From NCBI RefSeq assembly GCF_000523235.1, contig NZ_CP006850.1, forward strand, positions 1,054,001 through 1,118,000: DNA of 64,000 nucleotides. Reading direction: 5' to 3'. How positions within the stretch are numbered: position 1 is the first letter of the stretch; each line of letters opens with the position of its first letter. Source of the stretch: Nocardia nova SH22a (GTDB lineage: Bacteria > Actinomycetota > Actinomycetes > Mycobacteriales > Mycobacteriaceae). The notes beneath the pieces were generated by a model. It had not been told where the DNA came from, made no database searches, and saw only the letters and a list, made by a program, of their open reading frames with translations. The translations under genes and the position numbers were made by a program. This document shows positions 18,341-26,012 of the stretch, piece after piece.

Positions 18341-19858
18341 GTGAGTGTGGTGCGCAACGGAAGGGCCGCCGGATGGTTGCGGGTGGCCGTCGCCGGAGCG
18401 GTGCTCGGTGCGGCATCCGGCGCGGGCCCGGCGGTCATGGTCGGCGCCGGACCCGCGTCGGCCGTCGCCCCACCGGCGATCGACGACGGCGCCCTCGGGC
18501 AGGCACAGGCCGTCAACGCGAAGAACGGCCCGCCCGACGAGACCGAGAAGCGCGCGATCTGCGCCGAGCCGTATCTCACCGGTGCGGTTCCGAGGGATCC
18601 GCCACTGCCGCAACGGATTCTGGATCTCGACCGCGCGTGGAAGTTCAGTCGTGGCGCGGGCCAGAAGGTCGCCGTGATCGACACCGGCGTCAACCGCCAT
18701 CCGCGGCTGCCGGACCTGCAGCCCGGTGGCGATTTCGTGACGGCCGGTGACGGCACCGAGGACTGCGACGGGCACGGCACCCTGGTGGCCGGGCTGATCG
18801 CGGCCCGCCCCAGCCCCGAGGACGCGTTCTCCGGCGTGGCCCCGGAGGCCCAGATCCTCGCCATCCGGCAGTTGAGCCTGCAATACGAGGCCAAGAACCA
18901 TCGCGACGACGACACCGGCAAGGTCGCCGCCGGTGGTTACGGTGACGTGCTCACCATGGCCGCCGCCGTGGTGCGCGCGGTCGACATGGGCGCCACCGTC
19001 ATCAACATCTCCGAAGTGTCCTGCAGCCCAGCGGGTTCCGGAACCGCCGACGGGCCGCTGGGCGCCGCGGTCAAGTACGCGGCCGATCGCAATGTGGTCG
19101 TGGTCGCCGCGGCCGGAAACCTCGATCAGTCGGCCTGCTCGGTGCAGAACCAGACCAGCGGGTGGAACGGGGTGTCCACGGTCATCAGCCCGGCCTGGTT
19201 CTCGCCGTACGTGTTGTCGGTGGCCTCGACCGACCCCGACGGCGCCACCTCACCGTTCTCGATCCACGGCCCGTGGGTGGGCGTCGCCGCCCCCGGCCGC
19301 ACCATCATCTCGCTGGACAGCAAACCGGGCGGGACCGGTCTGGTCGACACCGAACACGGTGACGAAGGACCGCTGACCATCGACGGCACCAGCTTCTCGG
19401 CCGCCTTCGTCTCGGGCCTGGCGGCCTTGGTACGCAGCAGATTTCCCGACCTGTCCGCGGCGCAGGTGATCGACCGGATCGAGCGGACCGCGCACAATCC
19501 GGGCGCCGGTCGCGACGACCGGGTCGGCTTCGGCCTGATCGACCCGCTGGCCGCCCTCACCGCGCAACTGCCGCCCCCGGCCGACCGGACCGGCGCACTG
19601 CCGCGAGCCATCGCACCCCCGGCGCCCGATCCCGGCCCCGATCCGGTGCCGCGCCGGGTGGCGGTCATCGGTTCGATCGCGTTGCTCGCGCTGCTGGTCA
19701 TCGGCTGGGCCGCCGCCCTGCCGTATCGGCGCGGGCGGCCCGGCCGGGGCACCGGGGACCCGGCCGACGGATTCGTCGGCACGGCCGAAACCGCTTCACC
19801 GGAACGGATTTCCGCATCTTCGGGCCCCGCCGGGACCGACTCGCCTGGAGGAGAGTAG
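18341..19858 (+). CDS. mycP: Mycosin (MycP) subtilisin-like membrane protease
   Basis: The 505-residue protein has a signal peptide, a subtilase domain and one C-terminal membrane segment (about 437-459). The catalytic triad is visible: Asp 114 in VIDTGV, His 145 in GHGT and Ser 351 in GTSFSAA; the oxyanion Asn is 260 in AAAGN. Mycosins cap and stabilise the assembled ESX pore and cleave some substrates such as EspB, and an EspB-like gene is in this locus. A GTG start is used; further GTGs 6 and 9 bases downstream are alternatives. Confidence 0.92.
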   Translation: MSVVRNGRAAGWLRVAVAGAVLGAASGAGPAVMVGAGPASAVAPPAIDDGALGQAQAVNAKNGPPDETEKRAICAEPYLTGAVPRDPPLPQRILDLDRAWKFSRGAGQKVAVIDTGVNRHPRLPDLQPGGDFVTAGDGTEDCDGHGTLVAGLIAARPSPEDAFSGVAPEAQILAIRQLSLQYEAKNHRDDDTGKVAAGGYGDVLTMAAAVVRAVDMGATVINISEVSCSPAGSGTADGPLGAAVKYAADRNVVVVAAAGNLDQSACSVQNQTSGWNGVSTVISPAWFSPYVLSVASTDPDGATSPFSIHGPWVGVAAPGRTIISLDSKPGGTGLVDTEHGDEGPLTIDGTSFSAAFVSGLAALVRSRFPDLSAAQVIDRIERTAHNPGAGRDDRVGFGLIDPLAALTAQLPPPADRTGALPRAIAPPAPDPGPDPVPRRVAVIGSIALLALLVIGWAAALPYRRGRPGRGTGDPADGFVGTAETASPERISASSGPAGTDSPGGE

Positions 19859-19862
19859 GGCT

Positions 19863-22800
19863 ATGTCCACCGACGGTTTCGTGCGCCGACCGCGTATCGC
19901 CCCGCCGCGCGCACCCGGCGGCGAGGTGGCGCTCACCGCCCCGCCGGAGATTCCGCGCCCGGTGCCACCGGCGCTGCTGATGCGGCTCATGCCGGTGGTC
20001 ATGGTGGTCGCGGTGGTCGGCATGGTCGCGATGATGGTGATGATGGGCAAGAACCTGCTGGCCAATCCCTTCATGCTGATGTTCCCGATGATGATGCTGA
20101 TGTCGATGGTCGGCATGATGGCGGGTATGCGCGGCAGCGGCGGCCCCAAGCGCGCCGCCGAGCTCAACGAGGAACGCAAGGACTACTTCCGCTACCTCGA
20201 CCAGGTGCGGCGCGATGTGCGCAAAACCGGTGGGGCACAGCTGCAATCGCTGATCTGGAGCCATCCCGAGCCCGCGGATCTGCGCGCGGTGGCCGGTACC
20301 CGGCGGATGTGGGAACGCCGCCCCAACGATCCCGACTTCGGCCATGTGCGCGTCGGCGTCGGCAGCCACCGCCTCGCCACCAAACTGGCCCGCCCGGAAA
20401 CCGGTCCGCTCGAGGATCTGGAGCCGGTGTCCACTGTGGCGCTGCGCCGCTTCGTGCGCACCCATTCGGTGGTGCACGGCCTGCCCACCGCGCTGTCGCT
20501 GCGGGCGTTCCCGGCGATCAACTTCGAGGGCCGCCCGGACGAGACCCGGATGCTGGTGCGCGCGATGCTGATGGAGTACGTGACCTTCCACGGCCCCGAT
20601 CACACCGCGGTCGCGATCATCTGCGCCGATCCCGACTCCGACGCCTGGTCCTGGGCGAAATGGCTACCGCACCTGCAACATCCGGTCGATCGCGACGGTA
20701 TGGGCGCGGCCCGGATGATGTATCGGTCGCTGGCCGAGCTGGAGACCTCGATGTCGGCCGAACTGCTCGAGCGCGGCCGTTTCATGCGCAATGCGCAACC
20801 CACCGCGGGCCGCATCCACCTGCTGGTGATCATCGACGACGGATTCGTCAGCGGCACCGAGCGGATCGTCAGCGAGGCCGGGCTGGACTCGGTGACCGTC
20901 CTCGACCTGACCGCACCGCAGACCGGCCTGGCGGTGCGCCGCGGCCTGCAACTGGTGGTCGCCGACGGGACCGTCTCCGCGAAATCGGCGGCGGGCGTGG
21001 AACAATTCGCCAGCTCCGACGAGGTGACCATCGCCGAGGCGCGGACACTGGCCCGTGCCCTGGCCCGCTATCGGGTCGCCACGGCCGCGCAGATCGTCAG
21101 CCTCGGCGACGAATCGCGGGCGGTGCCGGGTCTGATGGAACTGCTGAAGATCCCCGATGCCGCCCAGATCGATGCCGGTACCGTGTGGCGCCACCGCAAC
21201 GACCGGGAGCGGCTGCGTGTGCCCATCGGTATCACCCCCGACGGCACACCGGTCGAGATCGACATCAAGGAATCCGCCGAGAACGGCATGGGTCCGCACG
21301 GATTGTGCATCGGCGCAACGGGTTCGGGAAAGTCGGAGTTCCTGCGCACGCTCGTGCTGTCGATGGTGACGACGCACTCGCCCGATCAGCTGAACATGAT
21401 CCTGGTCGACTTCAAGGGTGGCGCCACCTTCCTCGGACTGGAGTCACTGGCACATGTCGCCGCGGTGATCACCAACCTCGAAGAGGAGATCGCGCTGGTC
21501 GACCGCATGAAGGACGCGCTGTCGGGTGAGATGACCCGGCGTCAGGAACTGCTGCGCTCGTCCGGCAACTTCGCCAATGTCAGCGAATACGAGCGGGCCC
21601 GCGCCGCCGGTGCCGCCCTGGATCCACTGCCCGCGCTGTTCATCATCGTCGACGAGTTCTCCGAACTGCTCTCGCAGAAACCGGATTTCGCGGACCTGTT
21701 CGTGATGATCGGCCGCCTGGGCCGGTCGCTGCGGGTGCATCTGCTGCTCGCCTCGCAGCGGCTCGAGGAGAACAAGCTGCGCGGCCTCGACTCGCACCTG
21801 TCCTATCGGATCGGCCTGCGGACGTTCTCCGCCAACGAATCTCGCGCGGTCCTCGGCATTACCGATGCCTACCACCTGCCCAGTGTGCCGGGTTCCGGCT
21901 ATCTCAAGAGCGACGCCGACGATCCGCTGCGATTCAACGCCTGCTACGTGTCCGGCGCCTACGAATCGCCCGGTGTGACCGCACCCGGTCGCAGCGGCGG
22001 AACCCAGCGCCGCATCGGGCAGGACCCGGTGGTGTTCACCGCCGCCCCGGTCGAGATCCGCACGCCCGCCACCGACGCCGCACCCGCCCGTGGGCCGATC
22101 GGCCGCCCGGAACTCCCGCCGCCGCCCGGCTCGCCCGAGGCAGAGCTGGAACTGTCGCCCGGCGCACCCGCCGACACCGTGCCCAAGACCCTGCTCAACG
22201 TGGTCGTCGACCGGTTGCGCGGGCACGGGCGCCCCGCCCACGAGGTGTGGTTGCCACCATTGGACGAATCGCCCTCGGTGGACATGCTGCTGCCCGATCC
22301 GGACTGGCGCTCGCCCGCCAACCGGCACGGTCGGCTGTGGTGGCCGATCGGTGTGATCGACAAGCCCTACGAGCAGCGCCGCGATGTGCTGATCGTGGAT
22401 CTGTCCGCGGGACAGGGCAATCTGGCCGTGGTCGGTGGCCCGCAGTCGGGTAAGTCCACCACCCTGCGCTCGATCATCATGGCCGCCGCGGCGACCCACA
22501 CTCCGGAACAGGTGCAGTTCTACTGCCTGGATTTCGGTGGTGGCACGCTCGCCGGTCTGGCCGACCTGCCGCACGTGGGCTCGGTGGCCGGGCGCATGGA
22601 TGTCGACCGGGTGCGCCGGACGCTGGCGGAGATGCTCACCCTGTTGCGCCAGCGCGAGGAACGCTTCCGTGAACTGGGCATCGAATCGGTCCACGAGTTC
22701 CGCCGCCGCAAGGCCGAACTGGCGAAGCTGAGCCCGGCCGAGCGGGCGGCGGATCCGTTGTCGCAGGACCTGTTCGGCGATGTGTTCCTGGTCGTCGACG

Positions 22801-23948
22801 GCTGGGCGACCATCCGCGCCGAATACGATGTGCTGGAACCGGCGTTCAACGCCCTGGTCGCCCAGGGCCTGTCCTACGGCATCCACCTGATGGTCGCCGC
22901 CACCCGCTGGGGCGAGATCCGTTCGGCGGTCAAGGATCTCATCGGCACCCGGCTGGAGTTGCGGCTCGGCGATCCCAGCGATTCCGAAATGGACCGGCGC
23001 ACAGCGGTGCTGGTGCCGATGGGCCGTCCCGGGCGCGGTCTCACCCCGGAGAAGCTGCACATGCTGGTCGCCCTGCCGCGACTGGACTCCAACTCCGATC
23101 CGGCCACCCTGCCCGACGGAATCGCGCTGGCGCGCACTCAGTTCGCCGAACTCTACGGCGGCCGCCGCGCTCCGGACGTGCGGATGCTGCCGCTGCAGGT
23201 GCCCCGCGAACAGGTCCTGGCCGAGGCCCGGCGCCACGGTGTCGAAGGCAGTGCCACCCGGGTGGTCATCGGGCTCGGCGAGAACGAATTGGCCCCGCTG
23301 GTCCTCGATTTCGACGCACAGCCCCATCTGATGGCCTTCGCCGACGTGGAGTGCGGTAAGACCACCCTGCTACGCAACATCGTGATGGGCGTGACCGAGA
23401 ACTCGAACGCCGACGAGGCCCGCGTCATCCTGCTCGACTACCGCCGCACCATGCTCGGTGTGCTGGAGGGCAAGCAGCTGGCCGGGTACTCGACCTCGGG
23501 CCAGACCTCGTTCGACATGATCCGCGAGGTCGCCGCCTATCTGCGGCAACGGATTCCGGGCTCGGACATCACGCCGAAGCAACTGCGTGAGCGCAGCTGG
23601 TGGACCGGGCCGGAGATCTACATCGTCGTCGACGACTACGACATGGTCGTCACCGGTGGCGGGAATCCGCTGGAACCACTGCTGGAATTCATCCCGCAGG
23701 CCCGCGACATCGGCATGCACTTGATCGTGGCGCGCCGCTCCGGCGGCGCCTCGCGCGCGCTCTACGACAAGGTGCTGGCCATGATGAAGGATCTCTCGGT
23801 GGACGCGCTGCTGATGTCGGCCCCCAAGGACGAGGGCAAGATCATCGGCGATGTGAAGTCGACCAAACTGGCGCCCGGCCGCGGCACCCTGGTCTCGCGG
23901 TCCCGGGAGAACGAGATGGTCCAGATCGGCTATCTGCCGCCGGTGTGA
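19863..23948 (+). CDS. eccC: Type VII secretion ATPase EccC, undivided (EccCa+EccCb)
   Basis: A single 1361-residue FtsK/SpoIIIE-type ATPase, with ggaggag before the ATG. Two Met-rich membrane segments lie near residues 38-60 and 65-90. Three nucleotide-binding domains follow: GATGSGKSE with Lys 490, GGPQSGKST with Lys 864, and a degenerate DVECGKTT with Lys 1166. It is the motor that recognises Esx export motifs and drives transport. In M. tuberculosis ESX-1 the protein is split into EccCa1 and EccCb1; here it is one chain, as in other ESX types. The end overlaps the convergent GNAT gene by 19 bases. Confidence 0.93.
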   Translation: MSTDGFVRRPRIAPPRAPGGEVALTAPPEIPRPVPPALLMRLMPVVMVVAVVGMVAMMVMMGKNLLANPFMLMFPMMMLMSMVGMMAGMRGSGGPKRAAELNEERKDYFRYLDQVRRDVRKTGGAQLQSLIWSHPEPADLRAVAGTRRMWERRPNDPDFGHVRVGVGSHRLATKLARPETGPLEDLEPVSTVALRRFVRTHSVVHGLPTALSLRAFPAINFEGRPDETRMLVRAMLMEYVTFHGPDHTAVAIICADPDSDAWSWAKWLPHLQHPVDRDGMGAARMMYRSLAELETSMSAELLERGRFMRNAQPTAGRIHLLVIIDDGFVSGTERIVSEAGLDSVTVLDLTAPQTGLAVRRGLQLVVADGTVSAKSAAGVEQFASSDEVTIAEARTLARALARYRVATAAQIVSLGDESRAVPGLMELLKIPDAAQIDAGTVWRHRNDRERLRVPIGITPDGTPVEIDIKESAENGMGPHGLCIGATGSGKSEFLRTLVLSMVTTHSPDQLNMILVDFKGGATFLGLESLAHVAAVITNLEEEIALVDRMKDALSGEMTRRQELLRSSGNFANVSEYERARAAGAALDPLPALFIIVDEFSELLSQKPDFADLFVMIGRLGRSLRVHLLLASQRLEENKLRGLDSHLSYRIGLRTFSANESRAVLGITDAYHLPSVPGSGYLKSDADDPLRFNACYVSGAYESPGVTAPGRSGGTQRRIGQDPVVFTAAPVEIRTPATDAAPARGPIGRPELPPPPGSPEAELELSPGAPADTVPKTLLNVVVDRLRGHGRPAHEVWLPPLDESPSVDMLLPDPDWRSPANRHGRLWWPIGVIDKPYEQRRDVLIVDLSAGQGNLAVVGGPQSGKSTTLRSIIMAAAATHTPEQVQFYCLDFGGGTLAGLADLPHVGSVAGRMDVDRVRRTLAEMLTLLRQREERFRELGIESVHEFRRRKAELAKLSPAERAADPLSQDLFGDVFLVVDGWATIRAEYDVLEPAFNALVAQGLSYGIHLMVAATRWGEIRSAVKDLIGTRLELRLGDPSDSEMDRRTAVLVPMGRPGRGLTPEKLHMLVALPRLDSNSDPATLPDGIALARTQFAELYGGRRAPDVRMLPLQVPREQVLAEARRHGVEGSATRVVIGLGENELAPLVLDFDAQPHLMAFADVECGKTTLLRNIVMGVTENSNADEARVILLDYRRTMLGVLEGKQLAGYSTSGQTSFDMIREVAAYLRQRIPGSDITPKQLRERSWWTGPEIYIVVDDYDMVVTGGGNPLEPLLEFIPQARDIGMHLIVARRSGGASRALYDKVLAMMKDLSVDALLMSAPKDEGKIIGDVKSTKLAPGRGTLVSRSRENEMVQIGYLPPV

Positions 23949-24496
23949 CCGGCACGAGCGGCCAGCGCCGGGAGCCAGCTGTCGCTGCGACGTTCGAACA
24001 GCGCGCCCGAGGGCCCCGACGCCTGCGGGCCCGCGAACCGCACCAGCCGGAAACCGTTGGCGCGGTAGTACTCGTGCAGATCGGTATTGGCCGTCCACGC
24101 GTCCAGCCGCACATAGTTGCGGGACCGGGCGCGGGCCAGCGCGGCCGCGTGCCCCAGCAGGGCCGTGCCGACGCCGCATCCGGCGAAGCGCAGATCGACG
24201 ATCATGTAGTGCACGATCACCGCATCGGCCAGCTCACCCGGTGACCACAGGCCGGGATCGGCGCGGTCGTTGACGGTGACGGTTCCGGCGGGTTCGCCGT
24301 CGACCTCCGCGATCCAGGTCTCCCCGTCCGCGACCGCGCGGGCGACGACGCGGGCAAACTGTTCGATCGGTAGCCCACGCCCCTGCCGGGTCCACTGGTC
24401 CGAGCCTCGTGCCGCAAGCCAGACCGTGCGTCGGAGCCGTAGCCGGCAGATGGTGCCGAGGTCGGCCGGGCGAGCCTGGCGGATGCGGATCGTCAT
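23930..24496 (-). CDS. GNAT-family N-acetyltransferase
   Basis: The 188-residue protein has the GNAT order: an N-terminal strand and helix (IRIRQARPADLGTICRL), a central strand, and the acetyl-CoA loop RFAGCGVGTALLGHA, a Q/RxxGxG/A-type motif. The end YYRANGFRLVRFAGP is typical of the last strand. Its substrate is unknown. The ATG overlaps the stop of the GntR regulator by 4 bases (ATGA), so the two are co-transcribed and the regulator probably controls this enzyme. Its last codons overlap the end of EccC on the opposite strand. Confidence 0.85.
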   Translation of the reverse strand: MTIRIRQARPADLGTICRLRLRRTVWLAARGSDQWTRQGRGLPIEQFARVVARAVADGETWIAEVDGEPAGTVTVNDRADPGLWSPGELADAVIVHYMIVDLRFAGCGVGTALLGHAAALARARSRNYVRLDAWTANTDLHEYYRANGFRLVRFAGPQASGPSGALFERRSDSWLPALAARAGHTGGR

Positions 24497-25332
24497 GGGG
24501 GTCCGGGAACCAGTGAGCTACCGAAGGAATGGGAATTGCCCGGGGGATGCGGTGCGCCCAGGGTCTTGCGGATCAGGGCCGTACCCTCGTCGTCGCCGAG
24601 TTCGTAGGCGAGCCGATTGCGCGCGGCCAGCGACCGCTGCCGGCTCACCCGCATGATGCGGGTGTTGCTCGCGCCGATGCGCAGATGTTCGAGCAGCATG
24701 GTGCCGGTGCCGACGCCCAGGACCTCGGCCTCGTCGACTCCGGCCGGACGGGCCACGACGGTGTCGCGATGCGCGGTCTCGGGATAGCCGCGCGCGGCCA
24801 TCCGCCGGGTGGTGCCCTCCGGAATGTCGTGCGGTGAGTCGATTCCGGTGAGTTCGGCCAGATCCCGCGGGTAGTAACTGACCTCCCACGACCACGGTTC
24901 GTTGTCCAGGTACTGCACCACCGTGCGCGCGACCACCCAGGAATCCTTCGGCACGCCGAGCCAGTGCGCGACCTCCGCGGCCGCCGGTTCCATCCGCGCG
25001 CTGAACTGCTTGCTCGGCTCGCGTCCGGCCGCCCGCGCGATCTCGGAGAAGATGTCGTGCGCCGACTTCGGCCGATCGCGCCGAACATGGTTGGTCACCA
25101 CGGATTCCAGCACCTCCCGGCTGCGCACGATGGTGCCGCGCGAAGTCGCTGTGTACAGCAGGTTTTCGGCGACGAGAACCTGAATCGCGTTGCGGGCGGT
25201 GGTAATCGACACCTGCATCCGCTCGGCCAGTTCGGCATGACTCGGCAGGCGGTCACCGGGTGCGTACGTGCCGTCGCGGATCGCCTCCCGAAGGAGATCC
25301 GCGATGCGTTGGTACCTCGGACCGGCGGCCAT
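24493..25332 (-). CDS. GntR/HutC-family transcriptional regulator
   Basis: I start at the ATG at 25332 because gaggag lies about 6 bases upstream. The frame extends 69 codons further, but that part is non-coding in character and contains the regulatory repeat. Residues 5-70 are a GntR winged helix (YQRIADLLREAIRDGTYAPGDRLPSHAELAERM). The rest is a UTRA ligand-binding domain, with the typical ending SLAARNRLAYELGDDEG. The 279-residue length fits HutC-type proteins. A perfect 9-base inverted repeat lies upstream at 25380-25405, a good candidate for its operator. The ligand is unknown. Confidence 0.85.
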   Translation of the reverse strand: MAAGPRYQRIADLLREAIRDGTYAPGDRLPSHAELAERMQVSITTARNAIQVLVAENLLYTATSRGTIVRSREVLESVVTNHVRRDRPKSAHDIFSEIARAAGREPSKQFSARMEPAAAEVAHWLGVPKDSWVVARTVVQYLDNEPWSWEVSYYPRDLAELTGIDSPHDIPEGTTRRMAARGYPETAHRDTVVARPAGVDEAEVLGVGTGTMLLEHLRIGASNTRIMRVSRQRSLAARNRLAYELGDDEGTALIRKTLGAPHPPGNSHSFGSSLVPGPP

Positions 25333-25379
25333 CTCGCTCCTCGGTTGTACCTTCAAGAAAGGAAAGTTTACCTTGCGGC

Positions 25380-25405
25380 TGTCAAGGGGAGTGTGACCCT
25401 TGACA
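25380..25405. promoter_or_regulatory. Inverted repeat, candidate GntR operator over divergent -35 boxes
   Basis: Arms tgtcaaggg (25380-25388) and cccttgaca (25397-25405) are perfectly complementary around an 8-base spacer. The right arm ends in a consensus TTGACA for the plus strand, and the left arm contains TTGACA on the minus strand. A dimeric repressor here would cover the -35 region in both directions. It is not the classic HutC consensus (GT-TA...TA-AC). Confidence 0.55.
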
Positions 25406-25430
25406 CATACATTCAGAGGTTTATTGTAAT
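25400..25430 (+). promoter_or_regulatory. Probable promoter of the DUF4254-like gene
   Basis: A perfect -35 box TTGACA at 25400-25405 is followed by an A/T-rich segment with possible -10 hexamers tattgt (25422-25427, spacing 16) or tgtaat (25425-25430, spacing 19). It lies about 50-75 bases upstream of the GTG start at 25476. Confidence 0.45.
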
Positions 25431-25475
25431 GAACGTCCTGACCATAGGTTGTACAGCGAAAACGGGCGAGGCAAC

Positions 25476-26009
25476 GTGGCTGGTTTGGAGATGTCCCCGA
25501 TGGTGGTCGTGGCATGGCCCGACGCACCGCACGCACCAACGGCTGTCGAGTTCCTGACGCCCGACCCGCTTCCGAGTTCGGATCTGTTGTTACGCGCGTG
25601 CCGGGGACATCGCGTGATCGGCGGGCCCATCCTGTGGTTCGCGCGCGATCTGGCGGTCCTCCACGAGCGTCAACTCGGCCGCGGGGGCTCGACCCCGGAT
25701 CCGGACTCGGCGCTGATCGTCGAAATCGACAGGCGCCGCCTGGAATTGGTGATGGCGATCGACGACTGGATCGTCCGCACCGTGGCGCAGCCGCACCGCC
25801 CCGGCGCGACGCTGCACACCGAAACCATCGGTGCGGTCATGGACCGGCTGGCCGAAGCGTCGGTGCACGCCCATCACGCGCTGATGACACTCGACGCGAA
25901 CGACGATGTGCTGCACAGTGCCTGGCATCACCTGGCCGAATTGGCCGACGGCTACGACGATCTCGTGCGCGAGGTCGTCGCGGGCCGTCGGCGCCTGCCG
26001 AGCTGGTGA
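25476..26009 (+). CDS. DUF4254-like protein of unknown function
   Basis: I start at the GTG at 25476, preceded by gggcgagg; an ATG at 25491 with ggag next to it is the alternative. The protein is about 177 residues, soluble and mostly helical. It carries a segment LHTETIGAVMDRLAEASVHAHHAL that I recall from the DUF4254 family, and LILWFARDL-like and WHHLAELADGYDDLV helices. The family has no known function. The gene is divergent from the GntR-GNAT pair across the shared inverted repeat, so all three may form one regulated unit. It converges on the EspI-like gene with 3 bases between. Confidence 0.6.
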   Translation: MAGLEMSPMVVVAWPDAPHAPTAVEFLTPDPLPSSDLLLRACRGHRVIGGPILWFARDLAVLHERQLGRGGSTPDPDSALIVEIDRRRLELVMAIDDWIVRTVAQPHRPGATLHTETIGAVMDRLAEASVHAHHALMTLDANDDVLHSAWHHLAELADGYDDLVREVVAGRRRLPSW

Positions 26010-26012
26010 GGC

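Noticed and set aside
21444..23327. Minus-strand open frame of 627 codons over EccC
   Set aside because: Fully antisense to a conserved ATPase; its composition is that of a reverse-frame shadow.
25333..25539. 69-codon N-terminal extension of the GntR regulator
   Set aside because: It crosses the promoter and operator region and the divergent gene start; a good RBS precedes the ATG at 25332.
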